Shown here: piece after piece, positions 44,779 to 54,321 of the stretch | Layout of the letters: the number at the start of each line of letters is the position of its first letter | How positions within the stretch are numbered: the stretch's first letter is position 1 | Assembly (NCBI GenBank): GCA_965227455.1 | Contig: OZ245752.1 | Coordinates: 5,208,001 to 5,272,000, forward strand | From: JABDIP01 sp965227455 | Lineage (GTDB): Bacteria; Pseudomonadota; Alphaproteobacteria; DSM-16000; Inquilinaceae | Direction: 5' to 3' | Length of the DNA: 64,000 nucleotides | Notes under the pieces: generated by a model | What the model was told of the DNA's origin: nothing | Seen by the model: only the letters and a program-made list of their open reading frames with translations | Database searches by the model: none | Translations under genes and position numbers: made by a program

Positions 44779-44961
44779 ATGTCACGGATATCAACGGAGC
44801 TGCAACGGCTCGAGGCGGCCATTCTTCGGCTCGAGAACGCCGTCGAATCCGCCGATCAACGGCGCGATTCCGATTGGCGGGAGACGGAGGAGAAGATGGA
44901 CCTGACCGTCGAGCGGGTCGACCGGGCGATCCATCGCCTCGAGACGGTATTAGAGGATTGA
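44779..44961 (+). CDS. Small coiled-coil protein upstream of zapA (DUF4164-like)
   Basis: The product is 60 residues from ATG 44779, with GGAGGGGG close upstream; an in-frame start at 44713 is less likely. The sequence is one heptad-repeat coiled coil (ELQRLEAAILRLENAVES, then LTVERVDRAIHRLETVLE). A small coiled-coil protein of the DUF4164 type is usually encoded just before zapA in alphaproteobacteria. Its stop is 5 bp before the zapA GTG. It could aid ZapA or FtsZ-ring assembly. The role is inference. Confidence 0.8.
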   Translation: MSRISTELQRLEAAILRLENAVESADQRRDSDWRETEEKMDLTVERVDRAIHRLETVLED

Positions 44962-44966
44962 GCTCC

Positions 44967-45299
44967 GTGGCGCGGGTCGATATCTCCCTGGGCGGCCGGC
45001 ATTATCCGATCGCCTGCGACGATGGCCAGGAAGACCGGGTGCGGCGCATCGCGGCCTATATCGACAAGAAGATCACCACCATGGGCAGCATGGCCGGGGC
45101 GACGGACACCCATGTGCTGGTGATGGCGAGCCTGATGCTGGGCGACGAGCTGTTCGACGCCCATTCCAGGCTGGAGACCACCCGGGCCGGCGCCGGCGGC
45201 GGAAACGCGGGCGCCGTGGAAGAGGAATCGGTCGCCGCGTCGATCTCGCACCTGGCCAGCCGGCTCGAGTCCATTGCGGCGAGGCTCGAGCAAGCCTAG
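44967..45299 (+). CDS. zapA: Cell division protein ZapA
   Basis: The product is 110 residues from GTG 44967. It shows the ZapA head (VARVDISLGGRHYPIACDDG, then EDRVRRIAAYIDKKI) and the helical tail (VLVMASLMLGDELFDAHSRL). ZapA cross-links FtsZ filaments at midcell. It is followed by the 6S RNA region and fau, the standard alphaproteobacterial order. The C-terminal half is extended with a Gly/Ala linker and a further helix. Confidence 0.93.
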   Translation: MARVDISLGGRHYPIACDDGQEDRVRRIAAYIDKKITTMGSMAGATDTHVLVMASLMLGDELFDAHSRLETTRAGAGGGNAGAVEEESVAASISHLASRLESIAARLEQA

Positions 45300-45432
45300 A
45301 TAGGGACCAGGCGGGCTGCGCGGTGCGTCAGGTCTGTTCATCCCCGGGGCCATGCGATCCTCCGGGAGCTGTCCCTGCCGAGGCCGTGGTCTCGGTACAC
45401 GGCGCCCACCTGCTGAAGCAGGGCCCAAGAGG
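45300..45432 (+). ncRNA. ssrS: 6S RNA
   Basis: The RNA region lies between zapA and fau, the usual place for 6S RNA. A closing stem pairs GCGCGGTG (45318-45325) with CACGGCGC (45398-45405), and CAGG (45308-45311) with CCTG (45409-45412). An open central bubble is bounded by CCTCCGGGAGCTGTCCC and CGAGGCCGTGGTCTCGGT, which resembles the alphaproteobacterial 6S consensus from memory. A small hairpin, CCTGC-TGAA-GCAGG, ends the region. 6S RNA mimics an open promoter and binds sigma-70 RNA polymerase in stationary phase. Exact ends are approximate. Confidence 0.75.
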
Positions 45433-45439
45433 AGATAGG

Positions 45440-46072
45440 ATGACCAACGGCCGTCGCGGCTTCGCCACCTCCATCATCGACGTGCGATCGCGCGACCCGC
45501 TGGTCCGGCGCAAGAACGATCTGCGCCGATCCGCCAAGCGCAAGCGCCAGGGTGCCCACGCCCGGCTGGGCCTGTCGGCCGGCGCACTGCTGTCCGCGAC
45601 CTTTTTCGCCAATGTCTCGATCGATGCCGGCGCGATTGTCGCCGGATATGCGCCGATCCGCGATGAGATGGATGTGCTGCCGCTGCTCTCGGCACTGGCC
45701 GAAAAGGGCCATGCCTGCGCCCTGCCAGTGGTGACGGGGCAGGACACGCCGTTGATCTTCCGCAGCTGGCAGCCGGGCGCGCCGCTGACCGATGCCGCTT
45801 TCGGGGTCAGCGTCCCGCCGGACTCGGCCCCGGTCGTCGTGCCCGACATCCTGCTGGTGCCGTTGCTGGCCTTTGACGCGGCGTGCCGGCGCATCGGCTA
45901 TGGCGCCGGATACTACGATCGCACGATCGCCGAGCTGAAGGACGGCCGTGGCGTCCGCACCGTCGGCATCGCCTATGCCGACCAGCAGGTCGACGAGGTG
46001 CCGGTGGATGAATACGACCAGGTCCTGGACCTTATCGTCACCGAGCGTTCGGCCTTCCGGCCGCGGAGCTGA
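45440..46072 (+). CDS. fau: 5-formyltetrahydrofolate cyclo-ligase
   Basis: The product is 210 residues from ATG 45440, with AGGAGATAG upstream. The ATP-binding region has a basic N-terminus (DPLVRRKNDLRRSAKRKRQG) and the C-terminal RRIGYGAGYYDRTIAEL. The enzyme converts 5-formyl-THF to 5,10-methenyl-THF. The gene directly follows 6S RNA, as in many proteobacteria. The next gene starts 9 bp after its stop. Confidence 0.94.
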   Translation: MTNGRRGFATSIIDVRSRDPLVRRKNDLRRSAKRKRQGAHARLGLSAGALLSATFFANVSIDAGAIVAGYAPIRDEMDVLPLLSALAEKGHACALPVVTGQDTPLIFRSWQPGAPLTDAAFGVSVPPDSAPVVVPDILLVPLLAFDAACRRIGYGAGYYDRTIAELKDGRGVRTVGIAYADQQVDEVPVDEYDQVLDLIVTERSAFRPRS

Positions 46073-46080
46073 TCGGCGCC

Positions 46081-46917
46081 ATGCGACTCCTATTCCTGGG
46101 CGACATCGTCGGCCGCAGCGGCCGACGGGCGGTGCTGGAACAGCTCCCGGCGCTGCGCCGGCGGCTGGACGCCGACTTCGTCATTATCAATGGCGAGAAC
46201 GCCGCCGGCGGCTTCGGCATCACCACCAAGATCGCCGCCGAGCTCTACGAGGCCGGCGCCGATTGCATCACCACCGGCAACCATGTCTGGGACCAGCGCG
46301 AGCTGATCGCCGAGATCGACGGCGACCATCGTCTGCTGCGTCCGATGAACTTCCCGGAGGGCACGCCCGGGCGGGGTATCACCATGCTGGAGGCGCGCGG
46401 CGGCCGGCGGGTCATGGTGATCAATGCCATGGCGCGGCTGTTCATGGATCCGCTGGACGATCCCTTCGCCGCGGTGGATGCGGCGGTGTCCGAGGTGGCG
46501 ATGCCGGACGACGCCGATGCCATCGTGCTGGATTTCCACGGCGAGGCGACCAGCGAGAAGATGTCCATGGGGCATTTCCTGGATGGCCGCGCAACGCTGG
46601 TGGTCGGCACCCACAGCCATGTGCCGACCGCGGACGCGCAGATCCTGCCCGGCGGCACCGCATACCAGACCGATGCCGGCATGTGCGGCGATTATGACAG
46701 CGTCATCGGCATGAAGAAGGCCGCGGCCATGGCGCGCTTCGTCACCAAGATGCCGGGCGAGCGCCTGACCCCGGCCGAATCGGCGGCCACGATCTGCGGG
46801 CTGCTGGTCGATACGGACGACAAGACCGGCCTGGCGACCGATGTGGCGCCCTTGCGACTCGGCGGCCGGCTGAGGCCGGAATGGCCGGACATGGCCGGTC
46901 CGGATGGCGCCGGCTGA
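46081..46917 (+). CDS. YmdB/TIGR00282-type metallophosphoesterase
   Basis: The product is 278 residues. It has the family motifs LFLGDIVGRSGRRAV (metal-binding Asp, residue 8), VIINGENAAGGFG (Asn/Glu), ITTGNHVWDQRE and VVGTHSHVPTADAQIL. The family cleaves 2',3'-cyclic nucleotides and affects biofilm or development in Gram-positives. It lies between fau and yebC in the usual alphaproteobacterial order, 9 bp after fau. The enzyme class is clear; the physiological substrate is not. Confidence 0.94.
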   Translation: MRLLFLGDIVGRSGRRAVLEQLPALRRRLDADFVIINGENAAGGFGITTKIAAELYEAGADCITTGNHVWDQRELIAEIDGDHRLLRPMNFPEGTPGRGITMLEARGGRRVMVINAMARLFMDPLDDPFAAVDAAVSEVAMPDDADAIVLDFHGEATSEKMSMGHFLDGRATLVVGTHSHVPTADAQILPGGTAYQTDAGMCGDYDSVIGMKKAAAMARFVTKMPGERLTPAESAATICGLLVDTDDKTGLATDVAPLRLGGRLRPEWPDMAGPDGAG

Positions 46918-47095
46918 CGCCTTCGGATTTGGCGGAAAACCGGGAATTTCCCACGCCGCAAAGTCGTCATATTGCGTTGATAGGCAGGCCGTTGCGATAA
47001 CCGGCCTGTCGCAACGCTGGGCGGTCGCGGCCGCGGTCAGGCCCGGTCTCAACCAATCGGCGGAAAACGCAAGAACGGCGAGGTGGGGCGTCGGT

Positions 47096-47845
47096 ATGGC
47101 CGGCCATTCTCAATTCAAGAACATCATGCACCGCAAGGGTGCGCAGGATGCCAAGCGGGCGAAGGTCTTCACGAAGCTGATTCGGGAGATCACCGTCGCC
47201 GCCAAATCCGGCATGCCCGATCCCGACATGAACCCGCGCCTGCGCGCCGCGATCGCCGCCGCCAAGGCCGCCAATATGCCCAAGGACAATATCGACCGGG
47301 CGGTGAAGAAGGCGATCGGCGGCGACGACGACACCGACTATTCGGAGATCCGCTACGAGGGCTACGGCCCGTCCGGCGTCGCGGTGATCGTCGAGGCGCT
47401 GACCGACAACCGCAACCGCACGGCGGCGGAAGTGCGGGCCACCTTCGGCAAGTTCGGCGGATCGCTGGGCGAGACCAATTCGGTGAGCTTCATGTTCAAC
47501 CGGACGGCCGAGGTCACCTATCCGGCCGATGCCGCCAGCGCCGACGACATGTTCGAGGCGGCCCTGGAGGCCGGGGCCGAGAACGTGGAATCCGAAAGCG
47601 AGGCCCATACGGTGACCGCGGCGGTGGATGATTTCAGCGCCGTGCGCGACGCCCTGGAGGACCGGTTCGGGCCGCCGGCCACGGCAGGGCTCGTCTGGCG
47701 GCCCCTGAATACGGTCTCGCTCGACGAGGATGCGGCCTCCACGCTGCTCAAGCTGCTCGACGCCCTGGAGGACAATGACGACGTTCAGGGCGTCTCGGCC
47801 AATTTCGACATTCCGGAAGAGGTCATGGCTCGCCTGACGGCGTAG
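47096..47845 (+). CDS. yebC: YebC/PmpR-family protein
   Basis: The product is 249 residues from ATG 47096 (MAGHSQFKNIMHRKGAQDAK). The family pattern GHSQFKNIMHRKG, then KAANMPKDNIDRAVKKA, is complete, and the domain with EIRYEGYGPSGVAVIVEAL is present. Members act as transcription regulators or translation factors for proline-rich proteins. The gene lies just before ruvC as in many bacteria. Confidence 0.96.
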   Translation: MAGHSQFKNIMHRKGAQDAKRAKVFTKLIREITVAAKSGMPDPDMNPRLRAAIAAAKAANMPKDNIDRAVKKAIGGDDDTDYSEIRYEGYGPSGVAVIVEALTDNRNRTAAEVRATFGKFGGSLGETNSVSFMFNRTAEVTYPADAASADDMFEAALEAGAENVESESEAHTVTAAVDDFSAVRDALEDRFGPPATAGLVWRPLNTVSLDEDAASTLLKLLDALEDNDDVQGVSANFDIPEEVMARLTA

Positions 47846-47889
47846 GGCGGCATTGCCCTGGGGAATCGTACGCAAGGGAGGGCGTTCGA

Positions 47890-48414
47890 ATGCGGGTGCT
47901 GGGCCTCGATCCAGGATTACGGCATACCGGCTGGGGCATCATCGATGTCGCCGGCAACCGGCTGACCCATGTTGCCGACGGGACGGTCAATTCGTCCTCC
48001 AAGGCGCCGCTGCATGAGCGGCTGGTGGAGCTGCATGATGGGCTGGCCGCCATCATCGACCGGCTGGCGCCTGACGAAGCGGCGGTGGAAGAGACCTTCG
48101 TCAACAAGAACCCGACCTCGACCCTGAAGCTGGGGCTGGCCCGCGGCGTGGTGCTGCTGGTGCCGGCCAAGGCCGGTCTGACGGTGGCGGAATACGGTGC
48201 CAATCACGTGAAGAAATCCGTCGTCGGCGCCGGCCACGCCGACAAGGTCCAGGTCCAGGCCATGGTCGGAATGTTGTTGCCCGGCATCGAAATCTCCTCC
48301 GCCGACGCTGCCGACGCTCTGGCCGTTGCCATCTGCCATGCCCATCATCGCCAGACCCAGGCGGCCTTCGCCCGGCCGGTGGCCGATACGGCGGCGATCG
48401 GGGGCGGCGCATGA
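47890..48414 (+). CDS. ruvC: Holliday junction resolvase RuvC
   Basis: The product is 174 residues. Acidic residues of the RNase-H-like site are seen: Asp7 in LGLDPGLRHTGWG, Glu in AVEETFVNKNP and Asp in DAADALAVAICHAHH. It cleaves Holliday junctions after RuvAB migration. Its stop overlaps the ruvA start in ATGA, showing translational coupling. Confidence 0.97.
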   Translation: MRVLGLDPGLRHTGWGIIDVAGNRLTHVADGTVNSSSKAPLHERLVELHDGLAAIIDRLAPDEAAVEETFVNKNPTSTLKLGLARGVVLLVPAKAGLTVAEYGANHVKKSVVGAGHADKVQVQAMVGMLLPGIEISSADAADALAVAICHAHHRQTQAAFARPVADTAAIGGGA

Positions 48415-49028
48415 TCGCCAAGCTGACCGGCCTGGTGGACAGCATCTCGGCCGATGGCTGCGTCATCGACGTGAACGGCGTCGGATACCAGGCCTTCGCC
48501 TCGCGCCGGACCCTGGGCCGGATCGCCGTCGGCCAGCCGGCGGTGCTGCAGGTCGAGACCCATGTCCGCGAGGACCACATCCATCTCTACGGTTTCATAG
48601 ACACCGCGGAGCGCGACTGGTTCCGGCTGCTGACCGGCGTGCAGGGCGTGGGCGGCCGGGTCGCGCTGGCGATCCTCGGCGTGCTGGACCCGGACCGGCT
48701 GTCCCTGGCCATCGTCGCCCAGGACAAGGCGCTGCTGACCGAGGCGGACGGCGTCGGACCGAAGCTGGCCGGCCGAATCGTGTCGGAACTGAAGGACAAG
48801 GCCGGGGCCGGACCGCTCAGCGCGCCTATGCCCGGCACCGTACCGATCACGGCAGCCGGCGAGACGGAGCCGGCGGGGCCGTCTGCCGATGCCATCTCGG
48901 CATTGGTCAATCTCGGCTATGGCCGCACCGACGCGGTCGGGGCGGTGGCGGCCGCCGCCCGCCAGATCGGCGGAACGCCGGCGGTCGAGGCGCTGATTCC
49001 GGCCGCCCTTAAGGAACTGGCCCGATGA
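48411..49028 (+). CDS. ruvA: Holliday junction DNA helicase subunit RuvA
   Basis: The product is 205 residues. It begins MIAKLTGLVDSISADGCVID and has the two helix-hairpin-helix regions (VQGVGGRVALAILGVL and ADGVGPKLAGRIVSEL) that bind DNA. The C-terminal domain (AISALVNLGYGRTDA) contacts RuvB. It overlaps ruvC and ruvB by 4 bp on each side, so all three are translationally coupled. Confidence 0.97.
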   Translation: MIAKLTGLVDSISADGCVIDVNGVGYQAFASRRTLGRIAVGQPAVLQVETHVREDHIHLYGFIDTAERDWFRLLTGVQGVGGRVALAILGVLDPDRLSLAIVAQDKALLTEADGVGPKLAGRIVSELKDKAGAGPLSAPMPGTVPITAAGETEPAGPSADAISALVNLGYGRTDAVGAVAAAARQIGGTPAVEALIPAALKELAR

Positions 49029-50089
49029 ACGATGGGCGCATGATCGACGGCCAGCAGATGGCGGAAGACGATTCGGAGAACTCGCTCCGGCCGCAATCGC
49101 TGGCGGAGTTCGTCGGCCAGCGCAAGGTGCGCGAGAACCTGTCGGTGTTCATCGAGGCGGCGCGGACCCGCCGCGAGGCGCTCGACCATGTGCTGCTTTA
49201 TGGTCCGCCCGGCCTTGGCAAGACCACATTGTCGAACATCATCAGCCGCGAGCTGGGCGTTGGATTCCGGGCGACTTCGGGCCCGGTGATCGTGCGTGCG
49301 GGGGACCTCGCCGCCATCCTCACCAACCTCCAGCCGCACGATGTCCTTTTTATCGACGAAATTCATCGGCTAAATCCCGCCGTCGAGGAAATCCTCTATC
49401 CGGCGATGGAGGATTTTCAGCTTGACCTGATGATCGGTGAGGGACCGGCAGCGCGTTCGGTCCGTATCGATTTGCCGCATTTCACGCTGATCGGCGCGAC
49501 CACCCGGTCGGGACTGATCACCACCCCATTGCGGGAGCGCTTCGGCATCCCGCTGCGGCTGAACTATTACGAGAGCGACGAGCTGGAACAGATCGTGATA
49601 CGCGGCGCCCGCATATTGGACTGCCCGATGGCCCCCGATGGCGCCGCGGAGATCGCCAAGCGCGCCCGCGGCACGCCGCGCGTCGCCGGCCGGCTGCTGC
49701 GCCGGGTGCGCGACTTCGCCGCCGTGCACGGAACCGAATCCATCGACCGCTCCATCGCCGACCAGTCCCTGCAGAGGCTGGAAGTCGACGCGCTGGGGCT
49801 GGACGCCATGGACCGCCGCTATCTCGGCGTCATCGCCGAGCATTACGGCGGCGGTCCGGTGGGGGTCGACACCCTGTCGGCGGCGCTGTCGGAAGAGCGC
49901 GACGTGCTGGAGGACGTGATCGAGCCGTTCCTGATCCAGCAGGGGCTGCTGCAACGCACCCCGCGCGGCCGCATGCTGGCCGAACGCGGCTACCGCCATC
50001 TCGGCCTGGAGACCCCGGAATCTGTTCGAGAGCAGCTTGAGCTGCTGGTCGATTCGGCCGCGTTGGACGGCGAGACCGGCGATGACTGA
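49025..50089 (+). CDS. ruvB: Holliday junction DNA helicase subunit RuvB
   Basis: The product is 354 residues. AAA+ motor of branch migration. Walker A is GPPGLGKTTLSN, Walker B is DVLFIDEIHRLN, sensor 1 is LIGATTRSG and the arginine finger region is PLRERFGIPLRL. The C-terminal winged helix follows (RTPRGRMLAERGYRHLGL). Its stop overlaps the ybgC start by 8 bp. Confidence 0.98.
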   Translation: MNDGRMIDGQQMAEDDSENSLRPQSLAEFVGQRKVRENLSVFIEAARTRREALDHVLLYGPPGLGKTTLSNIISRELGVGFRATSGPVIVRAGDLAAILTNLQPHDVLFIDEIHRLNPAVEEILYPAMEDFQLDLMIGEGPAARSVRIDLPHFTLIGATTRSGLITTPLRERFGIPLRLNYYESDELEQIVIRGARILDCPMAPDGAAEIAKRARGTPRVAGRLLRRVRDFAAVHGTESIDRSIADQSLQRLEVDALGLDAMDRRYLGVIAEHYGGGPVGVDTLSAALSEERDVLEDVIEPFLIQQGLLQRTPRGRMLAERGYRHLGLETPESVREQLELLVDSAALDGETGDD

Positions 50090-50510
50090 CATGACCGGCG
50101 CGATCATCGACAGCGGGCATGTTTTCCCGGTCCGGGTCTATTACGAGGACACCGATGCCGGCGGGCTGGTCTACCACGCCAACTATCTCAAATTCGCCGA
50201 GCGCGCCCGGACCGAGGCGCTGCGCCACGCCGGAACCGAGCAGGGCCGCATGCTGGAGGAAACCGGGCTGGGATTCGTGGTGCGGCGCATGGAAATCGAC
50301 TTCCGGGCGCCGGCGATGCTGGACGACCTGCTGCAGGTGGTCACCCGGCTGTCGGATATCGGTGGCGCCAGCCTGCGCGCCGAACAGACGATCCTCAGGG
50401 CCGGCGCAACTCTGGTGCATATGCTTCTGAAACTGGCCTGTATCGACCGGCAAGGGCGTCCTGCCCGCATGCCGGCCGGGCTGCGGGCCGCCTTGCAAGA
50501 CCTGACGTAA
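50082..50510 (+). CDS. ybgC: Tol-Pal system acyl-CoA thioesterase YbgC
   Basis: The product is 142 residues from ATG 50082. The hot-dog fold site YYEDTDAGGLVYHANYLKF carries the catalytic Asp and Gly-rich loop, and RTEALRHAG follows. It hydrolyses acyl-CoA or acyl-ACP and heads the tol-pal operon in most proteobacteria. It overlaps ruvB, so in this genome ruv and tol genes form a continuous transcription unit. Confidence 0.94.
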   Translation: MTDMTGAIIDSGHVFPVRVYYEDTDAGGLVYHANYLKFAERARTEALRHAGTEQGRMLEETGLGFVVRRMEIDFRAPAMLDDLLQVVTRLSDIGGASLRAEQTILRAGATLVHMLLKLACIDRQGRPARMPAGLRAALQDLT

Positions 50511-50530
50511 CTTCGAGACGGGATATCGAG

Positions 50531-51262
<732 letters not shown>

Positions 51263-51265
51263 CCA

Positions 51266-51715
51266 ATGGGACTGGTTCTGCACGGACGGGGATTGCGCGG
51301 GCGCGGCGCGCGGGCGGCCTACCGGCCGCTGGCGGAGATCAACGTGACGCCGTTCGTCGACGTCATGCTGGTGCTGCTCATCGTCTTCATGGTGACCGCA
51401 CCGCTGTTGACAGTCGGCGTGCCGGTCGACCTGCCCAAGACCCAGGCGCAGAACATCAGCGACCCCGACGATCCGCTGATCATCTCAGTCAATTCCGGCG
51501 GCGAGGTCTTCGTCCAGGAGAGCGCCGTCGAGCTGGCCAATCTGGTGCCGCTGCTGATCGCCATCACCGACGCCAATCCCGAGGCGCGGATCTATGTGCG
51601 GGGCGACCGGGCGATCCAGTACGGACGCATCATGGAGGTGATGGGGTCGGTCAACGCCGCCGGCTTCACCCGGGTGGCGCTGGTCGCGGAACTGCCGCAG
51701 GGATCGGGCGGCTAA
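51266..51715 (+). CDS. tolR: Tol-Pal system protein TolR
   Basis: The product is 149 residues. One helix (FVDVMLVLLIVFMVTAPLLT) begins with the ion-carrying aspartate in INVTPFVDVMLVLL. The periplasmic domain (VRGDRAIQYGRIMEVMGSVN) binds peptidoglycan. It partners TolQ and TolA to pull on the outer membrane during division. Confidence 0.97.
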   Translation: MGLVLHGRGLRGRGARAAYRPLAEINVTPFVDVMLVLLIVFMVTAPLLTVGVPVDLPKTQAQNISDPDDPLIISVNSGGEVFVQESAVELANLVPLLIAITDANPEARIYVRGDRAIQYGRIMEVMGSVNAAGFTRVALVAELPQGSGG

Positions 51716-51724
51716 GCGGCTCCC

Positions 51725-52750
51725 ATGCGCTTCGGGTTCATCATATCGCTGCTGCTGCATACCGCGGTCATCGTGATCGCGGTGGTCGGCCTGCCCAGCT
51801 TCAACGGTGAATCCGATCCGATTCCGACCTCGATCCCGGTTTCGGTGATCAGCGAGGCCGATCTGGCGCGGCTGAACGTGCTGCCCTCGGAGCCGGCGAC
51901 CCTGATCGAGGCGCCGCAGATCGAGGTGCCGGACGAAGCGCCGCCGCCGAAGACCGAAATGGCGGCGGTGCCGCCGACCCCGGTCGAACGCCCGGAACCG
52001 CCGCCGCCGGCCGCGGAACTGCCGGAGATGCGCGAGCCCGAGCCGCCGCCGGAGGCCCAGCTTGCACCGGAACCCGCGCTGCCTGAACCGGTCCCGCTGC
52101 CGCCGCCGGAGCCCGAGCCCGTCGTCCTGGAGGACCCCGAACCGCAAACCGAACCGGAACCGGAGCCCGAGCCGGAACTGGAGCCGGAACCCGAGCCCGA
52201 GCCTGAGCAGCCGCCGGAGATCGCCGAGGAACCGGAGCCGGTCACCCAGCTCGCCGAAGACGTGCCGCCGGAGCCCGTCGAAGCCGAGGATCCGCCGGAG
52301 ACCCAGCTCGCCGCCCTGCCGGCCCCGCCGGTGCCGCCGCGCCGCCCGGAACCGCCTGCCGAGGAGGCGGAGGCCGAGCCGGAGCCCCAGAGCACATTCG
52401 GCTCGCTGCTGAGCAGCCTGGCGGCAGGACGCCTGATCACCAACAGTCAGGCGACCGAGTTGTCGGCAGCGCAGAGGGAGGCCGTCGACCAGGCGGTAAG
52501 ACTGTGCTGGAACGCCGACCTGTCCGCGCCGAATGCCCAGGAAATCCTGCCATTGGTGACCGTCGTTATCGGTCCCGACGGTGCCGTAGAGGACGCATCG
52601 GTGGACAATCAGCCCGAGTACCGATCCAATCCCATCTATCGATCGGCTGCCGACAGGGCACGGCGCGCCGTCATGAATCCCCGTTGTGCCCGCCGCGTCC
52701 AGCAGGTCGGCCTCGACGCGAAGACTTACATCTTCAGGTTCATCCCATGA
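51725..52750 (+). CDS. tolA: Tol-Pal system protein TolA
   Basis: The product is 341 residues. An N-terminal membrane helix (FIISLLLHTAVIVIAVVGLP) is followed by an unusually acidic, proline-rich domain (about 60-235) full of PEPEPE-type repeats in place of the Ala/Lys-rich helix of E. coli. The C-terminal domain (VRLCWNADLSAPNAQEILPL, then the last residues AKTYIFRFIP) matches the TonB/TolA C-terminal fold that contacts Pal and TolB. Its stop overlaps the tolB start in ATGA. Confidence 0.94.
   Translation: MRFGFIISLLLHTAVIVIAVVGLPSFNGESDPIPTSIPVSVISEADLARLNVLPSEPATLIEAPQIEVPDEAPPPKTEMAAVPPTPVERPEPPPPAAELPEMREPEPPPEAQLAPEPALPEPVPLPPPEPEPVVLEDPEPQTEPEPEPEPELEPEPEPEPEQPPEIAEEPEPVTQLAEDVPPEPVEAEDPPETQLAALPAPPVPPRRPEPPAEEAEAEPEPQSTFGSLLSSLAAGRLITNSQATELSAAQREAVDQAVRLCWNADLSAPNAQEILPLVTVVIGPDGAVEDASVDNQPEYRSNPIYRSAADRARRAVMNPRCARRVQQVGLDAKTYIFRFIP
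51960..52390 (+). repeat. Low-complexity Pro-Glu repeat tract in tolA
   Basis: The codons for Pro, Glu and Ala dominate this stretch, with runs such as PEPEPELEPEPEPEPEQ. It gives a rigid, negatively charged extended linker of about 140 residues. Such tracts often vary in length between strains. Confidence 0.85.
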
Positions 52751-54150
52751 GTCACAAAGATTGGCGCACGCAGAGGCGCAGGAGCATATCGATGATGGTC
52801 AGTCTCAAGACACTCCGCGGTCGCGGCCGGACGGCGTTGCTGTCCCTGGTTCTGTTCGCGTTCGCCTCAGGGGCGCCGCTGCCGGCTGCCGCGCAGATCG
52901 TCATCGATATCACCCAGCCGAATGTGGAGCCGCTGCCGATCGCGGTACCGCTGTTCCACGGGGTTGAACCGACCGAGATTCAGGTCGCACAGGATCTGGC
53001 GTCGGTGATCACGTCCGATCTGGAGCGTTCGGGTCTGTTCACGTCGATCAATCCGGCCGCGTTCATCCAGAGCCCGGAAGCGCTGCAGAACGGCCCAAAC
53101 TATTCGGAATGGCGCATCATCAATGCCGAGGCGCTGGTGGGCGGGTCGGTGCAGGCCCAGGCGGATGGCCGGCTGCGCGTGGAGTTCCGGCTCTGGGATG
53201 TGATCGCGGAACGGCAGATGGCGGGGCTGGCCTATTTCACCACGCCGGACAATTGGCGCCGGGTCGCCCACATCATCGCCGACGCGGTCTTCAAGGAGAT
53301 CACCGGAGAAGACGGTTTCTTCGACACCCAGCTTGTCTACATCGCCGAATCCGGGCCGCTGGACCAGCGCATCAAGCGCCTGGCGATCATGGATCAGGAT
53401 GGCGAGAACCACCGATTCCTGACCGATGGCAGCACGCTGGTCCTGACGCCCCGCTTCTCGCCGACGGCGCTGGAGATCACCTATCTGGCCTATTACAACG
53501 ATCTGCCGAGGGTCTATCTCTACAATATCGAGACCGGGCGCCAGGAGGTGCTGGGCGATTTCCCCGGCATGACCTTCGCGCCGCGTTTCACGCCGGACGG
53601 CAACCGGGTGATCATGAGCCTGTCGACGGCCGGCAATTCCGATATCTACATCATGGATCTGCGGACCCGCGACGTGCGGCGGCTGACCTATGATTCCGGC
53701 ATCGATACGTCGGGTTCGTTTTCGCCGGACGGCACCCGGATCGTTTTCGAATCGGATCGCGGCGGGTCGCAGCAGATTTACACCATGCGCGCCGACGGCT
53801 CGGATGTGACCCGGATCAGCTTTGGCGACGGCCGCTACGGCTCGCCGGTCTGGTCGCCCCGCGGCGACCTCATCGCCTTTACCAAGATCCTGTCCAGCCG
53901 GTTCTACATCGGCGTCATGCGCCCCGACGGAACCGGCGAGCGGCTGCTGGCGGACGGGTTCCACGCCGAGGGTCCGACCTGGGCGCCGAACGGCCGTGTG
54001 CTGATCTACTTCTCCGAGATTCCGTCCGGAGTCGACGGCTCCGCCCGTGTGTCGACCCTGCATGCGGTCGATCTCACCGGGCAGCATCAATGGACGATCC
54101 CGACCCCGGTGGGCGGGTCCGATCCGGCCTGGTCACCGCTGATTCCATAG
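52747..54150 (+). CDS. tolB: Tol-Pal system beta-propeller protein TolB
   Basis: The product is 467 residues from ATG 52747, overlapping tolA; ATG 52792 is an alternative and both precede the signal peptide (TALLSLVLFAFASGAPLPAA, cleavage near AQIVID). The N-terminal domain is followed by the six-bladed propeller with repeated SPDGTRIVFESDRGG-type blades (FSPDGTRIVFESDRG, WSPRGDLIAFTK). It lies in the periplasm and binds Pal. Confidence 0.97.
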   Translation: MSHKDWRTQRRRSISMMVSLKTLRGRGRTALLSLVLFAFASGAPLPAAAQIVIDITQPNVEPLPIAVPLFHGVEPTEIQVAQDLASVITSDLERSGLFTSINPAAFIQSPEALQNGPNYSEWRIINAEALVGGSVQAQADGRLRVEFRLWDVIAERQMAGLAYFTTPDNWRRVAHIIADAVFKEITGEDGFFDTQLVYIAESGPLDQRIKRLAIMDQDGENHRFLTDGSTLVLTPRFSPTALEITYLAYYNDLPRVYLYNIETGRQEVLGDFPGMTFAPRFTPDGNRVIMSLSTAGNSDIYIMDLRTRDVRRLTYDSGIDTSGSFSPDGTRIVFESDRGGSQQIYTMRADGSDVTRISFGDGRYGSPVWSPRGDLIAFTKILSSRFYIGVMRPDGTGERLLADGFHAEGPTWAPNGRVLIYFSEIPSGVDGSARVSTLHAVDLTGQHQWTIPTPVGGSDPAWSPLIP

Positions 54151-54234
54151 GGTTCGAAGCAATCAAACGGAACATCGCGCCGATACGCTTGCTGAGCGCC
54201 GCTTCCCGGAAATTCCGGGTTCAAGCGAGATGTA

Positions 54235-54321
54235 AACACTCAGTTAACGGTATCGGCCGATTATCCCGAAAATCGGATGCCACCGTGCCAGACCTCACCA
54301 AAGAGTTGTAGGGGGTTAGAA
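54235..54321 (+). promoter_or_regulatory. Upstream element shared by pal1 and pal2 (copy 1)
   Basis: This 87 bp directly before the first pal gene is clearly similar to 55262-55350 before the second. Shared blocks include AACAC, AGTTA, GGATGC, TGCCAGA, CTCACCAA and CAGGGGG or TAGGGGG. It contains an 8-codon frame (GTG 54285 to TAG 54311, reading MPDLTKEL when the GTG is read as Met) and the AGGGGG ribosome binding site. It may hold a promoter or translational control site; the function is inference. Confidence 0.7.
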
